Part shown: one piece after another, positions 1 to 5,828 of the stretch
Layout of the letters: each line of letters opens with the position of its first letter
Numbering within the stretch: the first letter of the stretch is position 1
Origin: Nitrospinota bacterium
Lineage (GTDB): Bacteria > UBA8248
NCBI GenBank assembly: GCA_011523725.1
Contig: WTGD01000390.1
Coordinates: forward strand, 1 to 6,205
Direction: 5' to 3'
Length of the DNA stretch: 6,205 nt
Position numbers and translations under genes: made by a program
Notes under the pieces: generated by a model
The model's database searches: none
Seen by the model: only the letters and a program-made list of their open reading frames with translations
Told to the model about the DNA's origin: nothing

Positions 1-1473
1 CTGTACTACGCGCCGATTGCGGGTGGGTGGGCGTTCGCCTCGGAACTAGGGGCGTTGGTGAGAAGCGGCGTTATTTGTCCCGAACTCGACCTGAATGCTC
101 TCGACCTCAGCCTTTCCATGGGCTTTGTTCCCGGCCCACGCACGCTGTTGAAAGGCGTAAAGGCTTTACCTCCGGGGCACCGAATGCGCATTACGAAGAG
201 CGAAGCATTTATCGAGCGGTGGTGGAAGATGCCGATGGCCGGAACGACGCGATGTGCCGATGAGGATATCCTTCCCCGACTGCTCGGGCTGCTGGAGGAA
301 AGCGTCGAACTCCACCAGATAAGCGATGTCCCCCTGGGGGTTTTTTTGAGCGGCGGCCTGGATTCTTCGGCGGTTGTGGGACTGATGTCGCATCAGGCGG
401 ACAGACCCGTAAGAACCTATTCGGTCGGTTTCGATGACGCTCCGGAAGGATACGACGAGAGGCGATATGCGAGAACGGTCGCGCAATCCTTCTCAACGCG
501 CCACACCGAGTTCGTGCTCCAAGGCTCGAAATTGGTGGAGGAGCTTCCCCGGATCATACGGCACCTGGATCAGCCCAGCTTCGATGGAGTCAATACTTAT
601 TACGTATCTCAGATGGCCAAGCAAGACGGTGTTACCGTCGCCTTGTCCGGTCTCGGGGCGGATGAGCTTTTCGGGGGTTATGACACATTTCGCTTCATAC
701 CCCGTTGGTGGCGATGGTCGACCGTGTGGGGGAAGTTGCCTTTGGCGGCGAGAAAAACTCTCGTGACTCTTGTCGCGTTGACGCTCCCCTTCGGCCCAAA
801 TATGCCTTTGGAGCGCATCGAAAAGTTTCGTCGGCTGCAATGGGTGGAATCGCCGCTGGGATTGTACGCCTTGGCGCGTCTTTTGTTGTGGCCCGAGGAG
901 AAAAGGGCTTTGTATTCCCCGGAACTTCAGGTCCACTTCCGCGAGTGGAAAGAGGATGAGGATATTTTGACGATGCTCGATTCGTTGGTTCGTGTCGGCG
1001 AGAGACCCTGGAGCGTTCTGAGTGAACTCGAAATGCAGGTGTATATGGGGTGGAGAACCTTGCGGGATACCGACACGATGAGCATGGCCCATTCTCTGGA
1101 GGTACGGGTGCCGTTCGTCGATCACCACATTGTGGAATTCGTCTGTGGCCTGCCGCCCGGGTGGGAGAGAAGGTGGGGGCACCCGAAGAGATTGCTCGAG
1201 GCTTCGCTCCGCAACGTTATCCCCCCTGAGATTTCAACCAGGAGAAAACAGGGCTTCGCCCTTCCGATGGCGAAGTGGATGAGGGGGGATTTGCGGGAAA
1301 TCCTCGAAGATGTTCTGAGTGAGGAGTCGCTTCGTAGAAGAGGGATTTTCTCGCCCAATGAAGTGCGCAGGCGATACGCCCGTTTCCAGGAAGGGGGGTC
1401 CGCCTATCCCCTGATCTGGTTTCTGGCGGTTTTGGAGCTTTGGTTTCGGGAGATGCTGGACGCCCATCGCTAG
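1..1473 (+). CDS. asnB: Asparagine synthase (glutamine-hydrolysing)-type amidotransferase, 5'-truncated by window edge
   Basis: The reading frame is open from base 1 to a TAG at 1471-1473, giving 490 visible residues. The protein starts before the window: the first residues (LYYAPIAGGWAFASE) match the end of the class II glutamine amidotransferase domain, so roughly the first 130-150 residues, including the catalytic Cys, are missing. A TTG at 55 is therefore not the true start. The synthetase domain is complete: the PPi-binding loop SGGLDSS at visible residues 117-123, ALSGLGADELFGGY around 214-227, DTDTMSMAHSLEVRVPFVD around 356-374 and RKQGFALPMAKW around 415-426. Family members use glutamine nitrogen and ATP to amidate a carboxylate, classically aspartate. 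In polysaccharide clusters, relatives such as WbpS are linked to amidation of uronic-acid sugars, and others accompany exosortase-linked EPS loci. The location beside glycan genes favours a glycan role, but the sequence cannot settle the acceptor. The symbol marks the family only. The family call is very secure. Confidence 0.95.
   Translation: MYYAPIAGGWAFASELGALVRSGVICPELDLNALDLSLSMGFVPGPRTLLKGVKALPPGHRMRITKSEAFIERWWKMPMAGTTRCADEDILPRLLGLLEESVELHQISDVPLGVFLSGGLDSSAVVGLMSHQADRPVRTYSVGFDDAPEGYDERRYARTVAQSFSTRHTEFVLQGSKLVEELPRIIRHLDQPSFDGVNTYYVSQMAKQDGVTVALSGLGADELFGGYDTFRFIPRWWRWSTVWGKLPLAARKTLVTLVALTLPFGPNMPLERIEKFRRLQWVESPLGLYALARLLLWPEEKRALYSPELQVHFREWKEDEDILTMLDSLVRVGERPWSVLSELEMQVYMGWRTLRDTDTMSMAHSLEVRVPFVDHHIVEFVCGLPPGWERRWGHPKRLLEASLRNVIPPEISTRRKQGFALPMAKWMRGDLREILEDVLSEESLRRRGIFSPNEVRRRYARFQEGGSAYPLIWFLAVLELWFREMLDAHR
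336..347 (+). other. G5-T7 homopolymer run in the PPi-loop codons, next to a C5 run
   Basis: Five G (336-340) followed by seven T (341-347) encode the residues just before SGGLDSS. Five C (330-334) lie upstream, separated from the G run by a single T. A C4/G4 stem with a 3-base loop followed by T7 resembles a minimal intrinsic terminator. The T run read as (GT)T TTT TTG also has the X XXY YYZ shape of a -1 slippery heptamer. The reading frame is intact, so this is only a possible slippage or pausing site. Confidence 0.3.
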
Positions 1474-1491
1474 GTGATTGCTTGACGCAAC

Positions 1492-1497
1492 GGAGGG
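1492..1497 (+). promoter_or_regulatory. Ribosome binding site of the GT2 glycosyltransferase
   Basis: GGAGGG lies 8 bases upstream of a GTG codon at 1506. It decides the start in favour of GTG 1506 over the in-frame TTG codons at 1440, which lies inside the preceding gene, and 1482, which would place the Shine-Dalgarno inside the coding region. Confidence 0.8.
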
Positions 1498-1505
1498 AAT
1501 TCGAA

Positions 1506-2327
1506 GTGATAAGCGTTTTGATGACGTCTTACAACGCTCAGGACTACATCGCAGACGCCGTGAAGAGCATACTCGCGCAGACGGAGCCTGAGTTTGAGTG
1601 CGTCATCATCGACGATGGTTCCACAGACGATACGATTCGTATCGTCAAGCAATTTCGCGACCCCCGAATTCGCCTGATAGAGGCGGGAAGAATCGGACTC
1701 GCGAGAGCACTCAATCTCGGGGTGCGCGAGAGCAGGGGTGAATTTATCGCCCGCCATGATGCCGATGATTTGTCTCACCCCCAAAGACTTGAAATTCAAA
1801 AAGCGGCGATGCAGCGTTTCCCTGATTATTCTGCTGTCGTTTCTCCCTTGTTCGCCTTTTATGCCGAAGACGTTCCACGTTGGCCCGCATTCGGATTGGA
1901 AAAGGCGAGGACTTCGCTGAGCGACCTGAGGAAAAAACTCATGCTATTTAATCCCGTGGTTCACACGTCGTTGTTCATGAGAGGCGAGGCGATGCAACAA
2001 ATCCGAGGCTATGACGAGAGCCGCGCCGGCCAACTCGATTGGGACCTGTACGTACGGTTATATGAAAACGGATTGAAGCTCGGGTCCTTGGAAGTGCCTG
2101 TGGCTGCAAAAAGGATCCACGCGAGACAGTTCTTCGAGCGGGGCGCCAGGCTTCGCTATGTGCTCGATGGGGTAGTGCTGCAAAACAGGGCGATTCGCGC
2201 TCTGGGAGGCGGATTTTCGTATCGGGCACTGTTGCCGCTTTGGTTTTCATATCGCATGTTGCCGCACAAGGTGCGCATGTGGGTGAAGAAAAGCTATTTT
2301 TCCAGACGCCGGGACACGCGGGAGTAG
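1506..2327 (+). CDS. Glycosyltransferase family 2
   Basis: With the GTG start at 1506 the protein has 273 residues and begins directly with the GT-A core: MISVLMTSYNAQDYIADAV at 1-19, the nucleotide-binding DDGSTDDT at 36-43, and the metal-binding DxD-type motif DADD at 85-88 within FIARHDADDLSHPQRLE. NPVVHTSLFMR at 149-159 and GQLDWDLYVRL at 175-185 hold the acceptor-side region, where the usual (E/D)D-W element reads LDWD. GT2 enzymes transfer a sugar from an activated nucleotide donor, usually with inversion. No transmembrane segment is apparent; the C-terminus is aromatic and basic (YRMLPHKVRMWVKKSYF), so it may sit on the inner face of the membrane. It lies 32 bp after the amidotransferase and 7 bp before the next gene, so co-transcription is likely. 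It probably adds one sugar to the lipid-linked repeat unit. Donor and acceptor sugars cannot be read from the sequence. Confidence 0.93.
   Translation: MISVLMTSYNAQDYIADAVKSILAQTEPEFECVIIDDGSTDDTIRIVKQFRDPRIRLIEAGRIGLARALNLGVRESRGEFIARHDADDLSHPQRLEIQKAAMQRFPDYSAVVSPLFAFYAEDVPRWPAFGLEKARTSLSDLRKKLMLFNPVVHTSLFMRGEAMQQIRGYDESRAGQLDWDLYVRLYENGLKLGSLEVPVAAKRIHARQFFERGARLRYVLDGVVLQNRAIRALGGGFSYRALLPLWFSYRMLPHKVRMWVKKSYFSRRRDTRE
2320..2324 (+). promoter_or_regulatory. Ribosome binding site of the 470-residue membrane protein
   Basis: GGGAG overlaps the last codons of the glycosyltransferase gene and lies 10 bases before GTG 2335. The second in-frame GTG at 2341 would be 16 bases away, so 2335 is preferred. 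The site's position across the preceding stop codon suggests translational coupling. Confidence 0.6.
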
Positions 2328-2334
2328 TTTTTCC

Positions 2335-3747
2335 GTGAGCGTGGACCGCACGGCGTCAAACGCCTCTCCTCGTCGACTCACCAACGCGGTCATTCGCCTG
2401 CATGCGATATATTTTCTCATCCCGTGGGAGCACGTTTCCTATTTCCCGGGCCAATTCGTGGGTCCATATAAGGTCTACGTGCTCCTTTTCGTTTTGCTGT
2501 GTGCTGCGTGGGCGGTAGAAGTCATTCGGTTCGGGGCGAGAAAACCGACGCCGGGGTTTGCCGTCGCCACCCTTTGGTTCTGGTTGATATTCTGGGCCGG
2601 GATAGTCCAAGGCTATGTTTGGGACGACCCCATCAAGACGTCGGTTCCCTTCTATTGGTTCTTGGCCGACGCCGTGCCCTACGCCGACGGCATGCTCGTA
2701 TGGTATCTGATTCATAACAACCGGTGGGGGAAAGAGGAGTTCGAGCGCGTGCTCGGGAGTGTGTTCTGGATCGCCTTGGCGATGGGTGTCGAGAGCATTC
2801 TCTTCTATTATTTACGTATTCCCAATCCGTATTCGCTCAATCACGAGGGGCAGTTTTTCCTCAGCATGTTCGCCCGGCACCACATCGTCGCCAGCAGACT
2901 CGGGCTGATACTGGTGGGTGCCGCCTTTTACTTCTACTGGAGAAGAGGCGGCTGGTTCTATCTGTTTGCGTCGCTTACCGGAATTCTCCTGGTGTTTTCC
3001 ACATGGCGCAGGGTTCCGATTTTCGCGCTCTTCCTGGGCGCATTCCTTTTGATTCTCTTTTTCATGAAGTTCAGAAGACGCCCGGGCGCAAAGAAGAAGA
3101 TGAAGTCTTTTTTCGTTTCTTTTCTCACGGCGTTGGTTTTCCTCGCGTGCATCGGCGTCTCGGTGATGGTGGGAACGAGGGTGCGGGGAGAGTTCCTCGA
3201 GGCATCGAATCTCTCGATGAGCGTGAAAGAGCGGCTCTTTCAGTACGCGCGAGCGGTGGATGTGTTTTTCGAGCGTCCTTTTTTAGGGGGCGGGCCGCGG
3301 CAGGGATTCTTCTATGGATATTCCAAGGATACGCCGGCCAGGATGTCTGCGTATTTTTATGGCGATATCACCCGGTATGAATCGGGTATCCGGGGATGGT
3401 CGACTTCGGATTTGTTTCAGGAGAACCCGAGAAAGAGCGTGCCGGTTTCCCTGCACAGCCTGCCGATGAACTTTATCGTGGACTTGGGATTGCTGGGCCT
3501 CGTTTTATTGATGGCCATGCTAACAACGGGCGTGAAGTATTCTTTCAGAATCATGCGCTTGCCGATACATGAAGATTCACTCCGCCTTATGATGCCTTTC
3601 GCCGTCATCTTCTCCACTATTGCCGCTTTGTTCGTTGCCGTTTCCACCACGGCACATTTTTATCCCTATTGGCTGTATGCTGTCCTTTTTCGTTTTCTCC
3701 GTTACCTTTATAACGAAGTCATACAGAGGCGGCTATGGATTTTCTGA
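2335..3747 (+). CDS. Multi-pass membrane protein, O-antigen polymerase/ligase-like (Wzy/WaaL type)
   Basis: This encodes 470 residues from GTG 2335 with about ten to twelve hydrophobic segments, for example near 44-65, 77-95, 141-160, 183-201, 205-222, 227-245, 257-280, 377-400, 418-438 and 441-458. One large hydrophilic loop spans about 281-376. In the O-antigen ligase/polymerase family such a loop lies in the periplasm and helps form the active site. Family-like elements are STWRRVPIFALFLG at 222-235 (the usual SR-G-L position), FFERPFLGGGPRQGFFYG at 311-328, and SLHSLPMNFIVDLGLLGLV at 372-390, which resembles the H-(N/S)-x-x-L-x(4)-E-x-G-x-x-G signature but has Asp in place of Glu. The likely role is polymerising or transferring lipid-linked glycan at the outer face of the inner membrane. 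It is the last gene of the plus-strand operon, and its 3' end overlaps the opposing gene by 15 bp. The general family is fairly secure from topology and motifs; polymerase versus ligase is undecided. Confidence 0.82.
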   Translation: MSVDRTASNASPRRLTNAVIRLHAIYFLIPWEHVSYFPGQFVGPYKVYVLLFVLLCAAWAVEVIRFGARKPTPGFAVATLWFWLIFWAGIVQGYVWDDPIKTSVPFYWFLADAVPYADGMLVWYLIHNNRWGKEEFERVLGSVFWIALAMGVESILFYYLRIPNPYSLNHEGQFFLSMFARHHIVASRLGLILVGAAFYFYWRRGGWFYLFASLTGILLVFSTWRRVPIFALFLGAFLLILFFMKFRRRPGAKKKMKSFFVSFLTALVFLACIGVSVMVGTRVRGEFLEASNLSMSVKERLFQYARAVDVFFERPFLGGGPRQGFFYGYSKDTPARMSAYFYGDITRYESGIRGWSTSDLFQENPRKSVPVSLHSLPMNFIVDLGLLGLVLLMAMLTTGVKYSFRIMRLPIHEDSLRLMMPFAVIFSTIAALFVAVSTTAHFYPYWLYAVLFRFLRYLYNEVIQRRLWIF

Positions 3748-5181
3748 GCGTGTGGATTTCGCCGTCAGGCAATACGCTGTGACGGCCCAGTAGAGAACGG
3801 AAATTTTGGGAGACGAGAAGATGTTCTCGGCTCCGGCCTGAAAACATACGCCGATGCAGGCGGCCCATCCCCAGGCTTCGGGTGAGCGTATCGAAAGCCG
3901 CCCCGTTTTCCTCAGATGAGAAAACACCTCGATGAGTCCTCCCGCGATCAGGCACAGGAACAGAAAGCCTCCCGGAAAACCTGTTTCGACGAATGCTTTG
4001 AGATAAGAGGAATGGGCCGAAAGCGGCGAGAGATTTTGGTCCCTATCGTTGAGGTGTACCTCGCCCCGGTCCCGGGACTTATCAGTTCTCCCTGAATCGG
4101 AATCCTTCACTCGCCATGGCGGTGCTTTCAGTCCCTGGCTTTTGATGTAAGCGCTCTCGCTTTTCTGAAACGCCTGGGGGAAGAGGCCGTTTCCGTGGCC
4201 CGCCAGAGGACGCTCTGCAAGCATTTTTCCGCCGATTTGATAGATATAGATTCTAGGGAGCAGCGATAGGTCCATGAAGTCTTCGTCAGTGGCGGCGACG
4301 GCGCCTATCGATAAAATCAAGGAAGCTGCCAGGAAGTGCCGGAAGAGGCGGCTGCCGGTGAAGGAAATGCGACCGGAAGTCATGCTCGTGGGGCATTGCT
4401 TCGTGAAATAAAACACCACCGAACAGCAGACGGCGAAGCCCAATACCCCCCCATAGCTGCCCGTCAACGCCAATGCGACGAGATGCGCGACGAGGATGGC
4501 GGACGCCGCCGGGCGTGAAAGCGTGCGGAAAAGCAGTGGATAAAGAGTCGCCCATAGAACCAGATAGGCAGCCAGAAAATTCGGATGTCCTATCGGACCG
4601 GGCCGGGAATAAAAGAATACCCGGGGAAATGGCGAGTACAGCAAATCGGCACTAAAAACATGATGCGGCCCCCAGATTTTCCAGGTGATTTGATAGGCCA
4701 GATTCTGGAGCAAGACCGCCGCCAGCATGATGACACCGCCATATAGGGTGGCTTTCGGTATCCGGTTGCGGGATGCGCCGTTCGCACAGATAATTTGAAA
4801 AACGAGAAATGTGATGAAATAGGCGCTCGTTTCGGCAAGGCCCCAGAATTGTTGTTTCAGAGGAGCGCCGTTCAGCCATGCCGCCACGAGACTCCAAGCG
4901 ATGTAGACGAGCCATATGTAGCAAAAAAGCGGTTGGCTTTGGAGACTGAGGCGTTTTTTGTTTCTCAGAACATGCCACGCAAAGCCCAAAGCCAATGCCA
5001 AGATCGCCATTTTGTCGTACGAGATGCTTCTTCCCATATCACCGAAGGCGACCTCAATGTTCACGAGCGGGTTCAGGAACAAGAACAGTGCTCCCCCGGC
5101 TCCGAGGTTGTATAGGCTCGACCCGATGATCGCAGCCGCGCCGATGGCCATGGCGCCATATGCCAGGAACGAAGGATTCAT
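3733..5181 (-). CDS. O-antigen ligase/polymerase family protein (Wzy_C-type), minus strand
   Basis: This encodes 482 residues from ATG 5181, with a TTG alternative immediately upstream at 5184. There are about twelve hydrophobic segments, near 5-23, 24-42, 57-73, 85-103, 118-134, 146-166, 200-218, 225-240, 241-259, 280-297, 400-420 and 456-475. Family signatures are clear: RPGPIGHPNFLAAYLVL at 193-209, ALTGSYGGVLGF at 238-249, ERPLAGHGNGLFPQAF at 323-338, and SAHSSYLKAFVETGFPGG at 388-405, in the place of the conserved HN-x-YL...E-x-G-x-x-G block before a late membrane segment. The loop between 298 and 398 should be periplasmic and is unusually rich in charged residues at 355-385. Family members polymerise undecaprenyl-linked repeat units or ligate them to an acceptor such as lipid A core. 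The gene is convergent with another polymerase/ligase-like gene and divergent from the sugar transferase, so it is transcribed separately, perhaps from a promoter near 5275-5302. The two polymerase-type proteins show no obvious close similarity by eye. Confidence 0.9.
   Translation of the reverse strand: MNPSFLAYGAMAIGAAAIIGSSLYNLGAGGALFLFLNPLVNIEVAFGDMGRSISYDKMAILALALGFAWHVLRNKKRLSLQSQPLFCYIWLVYIAWSLVAAWLNGAPLKQQFWGLAETSAYFITFLVFQIICANGASRNRIPKATLYGGVIMLAAVLLQNLAYQITWKIWGPHHVFSADLLYSPFPRVFFYSRPGPIGHPNFLAAYLVLWATLYPLLFRTLSRPAASAILVAHLVALALTGSYGGVLGFAVCCSVVFYFTKQCPTSMTSGRISFTGSRLFRHFLAASLILSIGAVAATDEDFMDLSLLPRIYIYQIGGKMLAERPLAGHGNGLFPQAFQKSESAYIKSQGLKAPPWRVKDSDSGRTDKSRDRGEVHLNDRDQNLSPLSAHSSYLKAFVETGFPGGFLFLCLIAGGLIEVFSHLRKTGRLSIRSPEAWGWAACIGVCFQAGAENIFSSPKISVLYWAVTAYCLTAKSTRSENP
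3761..3786. repeat. Perfect 7-bp inverted repeat just beyond the convergent gene ends
   Basis: GCCGTCA (3761-3767) and TGACGGC (3780-3786) form a perfect stem around a 12-base loop. It begins 13 bases after the stop of the plus-strand membrane protein and lies inside the last codons of the minus-strand gene. No T run follows on either strand, so it is not a standard intrinsic terminator. It could stabilise the 3' end of the plus-strand transcript, or it may be chance. Confidence 0.3.
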
Positions 5182-5194
5182 CAAAGGAAAATGG

Positions 5195-5199
5195 CCTCC
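5195..5199 (-). promoter_or_regulatory. Ribosome binding site of the minus-strand O-antigen ligase-type gene
   Basis: Read on the minus strand this is GGAGG. It lies 13 bases before ATG 5181 and 10 bases before the adjacent TTG 5184. The ATG was chosen because it is the commoner codon, but the spacing fits TTG slightly better; the two choices differ by one residue. Confidence 0.6.
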
Positions 5200-5274
5200 A
5201 GGAGACGGAGACTTTCTTGAAAGGGACCGAAAATCTCACGCCTTCATGATCGATAAAAACGTATATGCCTCAAA

Positions 5275-5302
5275 ATTCTTTTGCTTCGCTTGAAGTTGAC
5301 AA
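5275..5302 (-). promoter_or_regulatory. Candidate sigma-70 promoter for the minus-strand gene
   Basis: On the minus strand, TTGTCA (5302-5297) is followed by a 16-base spacer and AAGAAT (5280-5275). These match 5/6 and 4/6 of the consensus hexamers. Transcription would start near 5268 and leave a leader of roughly 85 bases before ATG 5181. The -35 hexamer shares bases with the plus-strand candidate promoter. Confidence 0.28.
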
Positions 5303-5324
5303 CTCCGGTTTTTCATCACACTAT
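5296..5324 (+). promoter_or_regulatory. Candidate sigma-70 promoter reading toward the sugar transferase
   Basis: A perfect TTGACA -35 hexamer (5296-5301) is followed by a 17-base spacer and CACTAT (5319-5324). The -10 matches only 3/6 but keeps the key A at position 2 and T at position 6. If it is used, the sugar transferase mRNA would carry a leader of about 490 bases. The -10 hexamer runs into the left arm of the hairpin at 5322-5337. Confidence 0.28.
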
Positions 5325-5337
5325 GCCTCTTGGCATA
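5322..5337. repeat. Perfect 6-bp inverted repeat overlapping the plus-strand -10 element
   Basis: TATGCC (5322-5327) and GGCATA (5332-5337) flank a TCTT loop. The octamer TATGCCTC also occurs at 5264-5271, 58 bases upstream. A repressor or activator half-site repeated across the divergent promoter region is possible, but no known operator is recognised. Confidence 0.3.
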
Positions 5338-5413
5338 CAGTTCATGCGCGTAGATTCACGGGCTGCTCGCTGAATACAACACGGCTCCCTCAATGTCGGA
5401 ATAGGCGTGAAAC

Positions 5414-5440
5414 CACACTCCATGGATTTTGGATTGTGTG
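5414..5440 (+). repeat. Imperfect 9-bp hairpin in the leader region
   Basis: CACACTCCA (5414-5422) pairs with TGGA (5430-5433) and GTGTG (5436-5440), leaving a 7-base loop and a 2-base TT bulge. GTCGG at 5395-5399 could also pair with CCGAC directly after the hairpin at 5440-5445. No T run follows, so it is not a terminator. Confidence 0.3.
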
Positions 5441-5538
5441 CCGACCAGCCCGTAAAAGGCTCGAGGACTCAGACTCGCTTTTGCGCCAAAATTCGTGAGG
5501 GTTCGACGCTCATGTGTTTTCGTTATCACTCCCCTCAT

Positions 5539-5567
5539 CCAACAACCAGGGTTGTGGGCTAGTGCCC
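5539..5567 (+). repeat. Two overlapping, mutually exclusive small hairpins
   Basis: The first is ACAAC (5542-5546), loop CAGG, GTTGT (5551-5555), extendable by CC/GG (5539-5540 with 5556-5557) across one bulged A. The second is GGGC (5556-5559), loop TAGT, GCCC (5564-5567). They compete for bases 5556-5557. The stems are short, so this could be chance. Confidence 0.2.
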
Positions 5568-5573
5568 TCTGCG

Positions 5574-5828
5574 ATGGAAGGAAAATCCAAATTTCATCAA
5601 CTTCCCCCAAAGTACGTCGGAAACAGTCGGCAATTCGTTTTACGCCCTGATTCTTTCTTCGTTCTCATCCGTTTTGCCTTGCGTGAAGCCGTGTCGTATT
5701 TTCTGCCCGTACGGTGGATTATGAATTTTGTTTCGACCGCGCGGCAGTATTTTCGTTATATTTTCGCTATTCGTTCGAATATATGGAAATTCGGTTTGAA
5801 TGTAAAGCGAAAAAGAGCAATCTCATGA
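5574..5828 (+). CDS. Doubtful small ORF overlapping the sugar transferase start
   Basis: From ATG 5574 this gives 84 residues; the frame is open back to a GTG at 5514, giving 104. It is rich in aromatic and basic residues (for example FVSTARQYFRYIFAIR near the middle and KRKRAIS at the end) and has no domain I recognise. Its TGA overlaps the ATG of the sugar transferase as ATGA (5825-5828), an arrangement often seen in translationally coupled genes. Against it, neither start has a convincing Shine-Dalgarno and codon use looks unbiased. It may be a gene remnant or a chance open frame. Confidence 0.18.
   Translation: MEGKSKFHQLPPKYVGNSRQFVLRPDSFFVLIRFALREAVSYFLPVRWIMNFVSTARQYFRYIFAIRSNIWKFGLNVKRKRAIS
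5732..5761 (+). promoter_or_regulatory. Weak proximal promoter candidate for the sugar transferase
   Basis: TTATAT (5756-5761) is a fair -10 hexamer in an AT-rich stretch ending about 60 bases before ATG 5825. The only sequence at -35 distance is TTCGAC (5732-5737, 18-base spacer), which fits the consensus poorly. Confidence 0.15.

Larger units (their letters stand above)
5182..5824. other. About 640 bp intergenic region between divergent genes, AT-richer than its surroundings
   Basis: This stretch separates the divergent minus-strand membrane protein and plus-strand sugar transferase. Base composition is visibly more AT-rich than in the flanking genes. The open frames in it are short, mostly lack a ribosome binding site and match no family I recognise. 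It holds candidate overlapping promoters on both strands (5275-5324), small hairpins at 5322-5337, 5414-5440, 5539-5557 and 5556-5567, and a doubtful small ORF running into the sugar transferase start. It could be a long 5' leader, the remains of a decayed gene, or both. I see no tRNA, insertion sequence or CRISPR repeat here. Confidence 0.6.

Noticed and set aside
330..347. True intrinsic terminator inside the amidotransferase gene
   Set aside because: The stem can be only 4 bp with a 3-base loop, too weak for a normal terminator, and it sits in the middle of an intact conserved domain.
493..1182. Long antisense open frame (229 residues) opposite the amidotransferase
   Set aside because: It lies wholly opposite a gene with clear family motifs, and its sequence shows no domain; it is a by-product of the sense codon bias.
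2511..2518. GGCGGTAG, the core of the ops/JUMPstart element of polysaccharide operons
   Set aside because: It lies inside the coding sequence of the 470-residue membrane protein, not in a leader, and the following bases do not continue the ops consensus. It is best read as chance.
2724..3380. 218-residue plus-strand frame within the membrane protein gene
   Set aside because: It is an overlapping frame of a gene with convincing membrane topology; the product is Arg-rich with no domain.
5331..5348. TTGGCAT...ATGCG resembling a sigma-54 -24/-12 promoter
   Set aside because: The GG and GC dinucleotides are separated by 12 bases instead of the required 10, and the -12 half lacks the TTGC form.
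5265..5498. Plus-strand open frame of 77 residues from ATG 5265
   Set aside because: No ribosome binding site, the start lies upstream of the only plus-strand promoter candidate nearby, and the composition resembles random translation.
5356..5610. Minus-strand open frame of 84 residues in the intergenic region
   Set aside because: It starts with TTG, has no Shine-Dalgarno and no recognisable motif, and could not be tied to any family.
5182..5824. Insertion sequence, tRNA or CRISPR repeat in the intergenic region
   Set aside because: No terminal inverted repeats with target duplication, no cloverleaf and no regularly spaced repeats could be found by eye.
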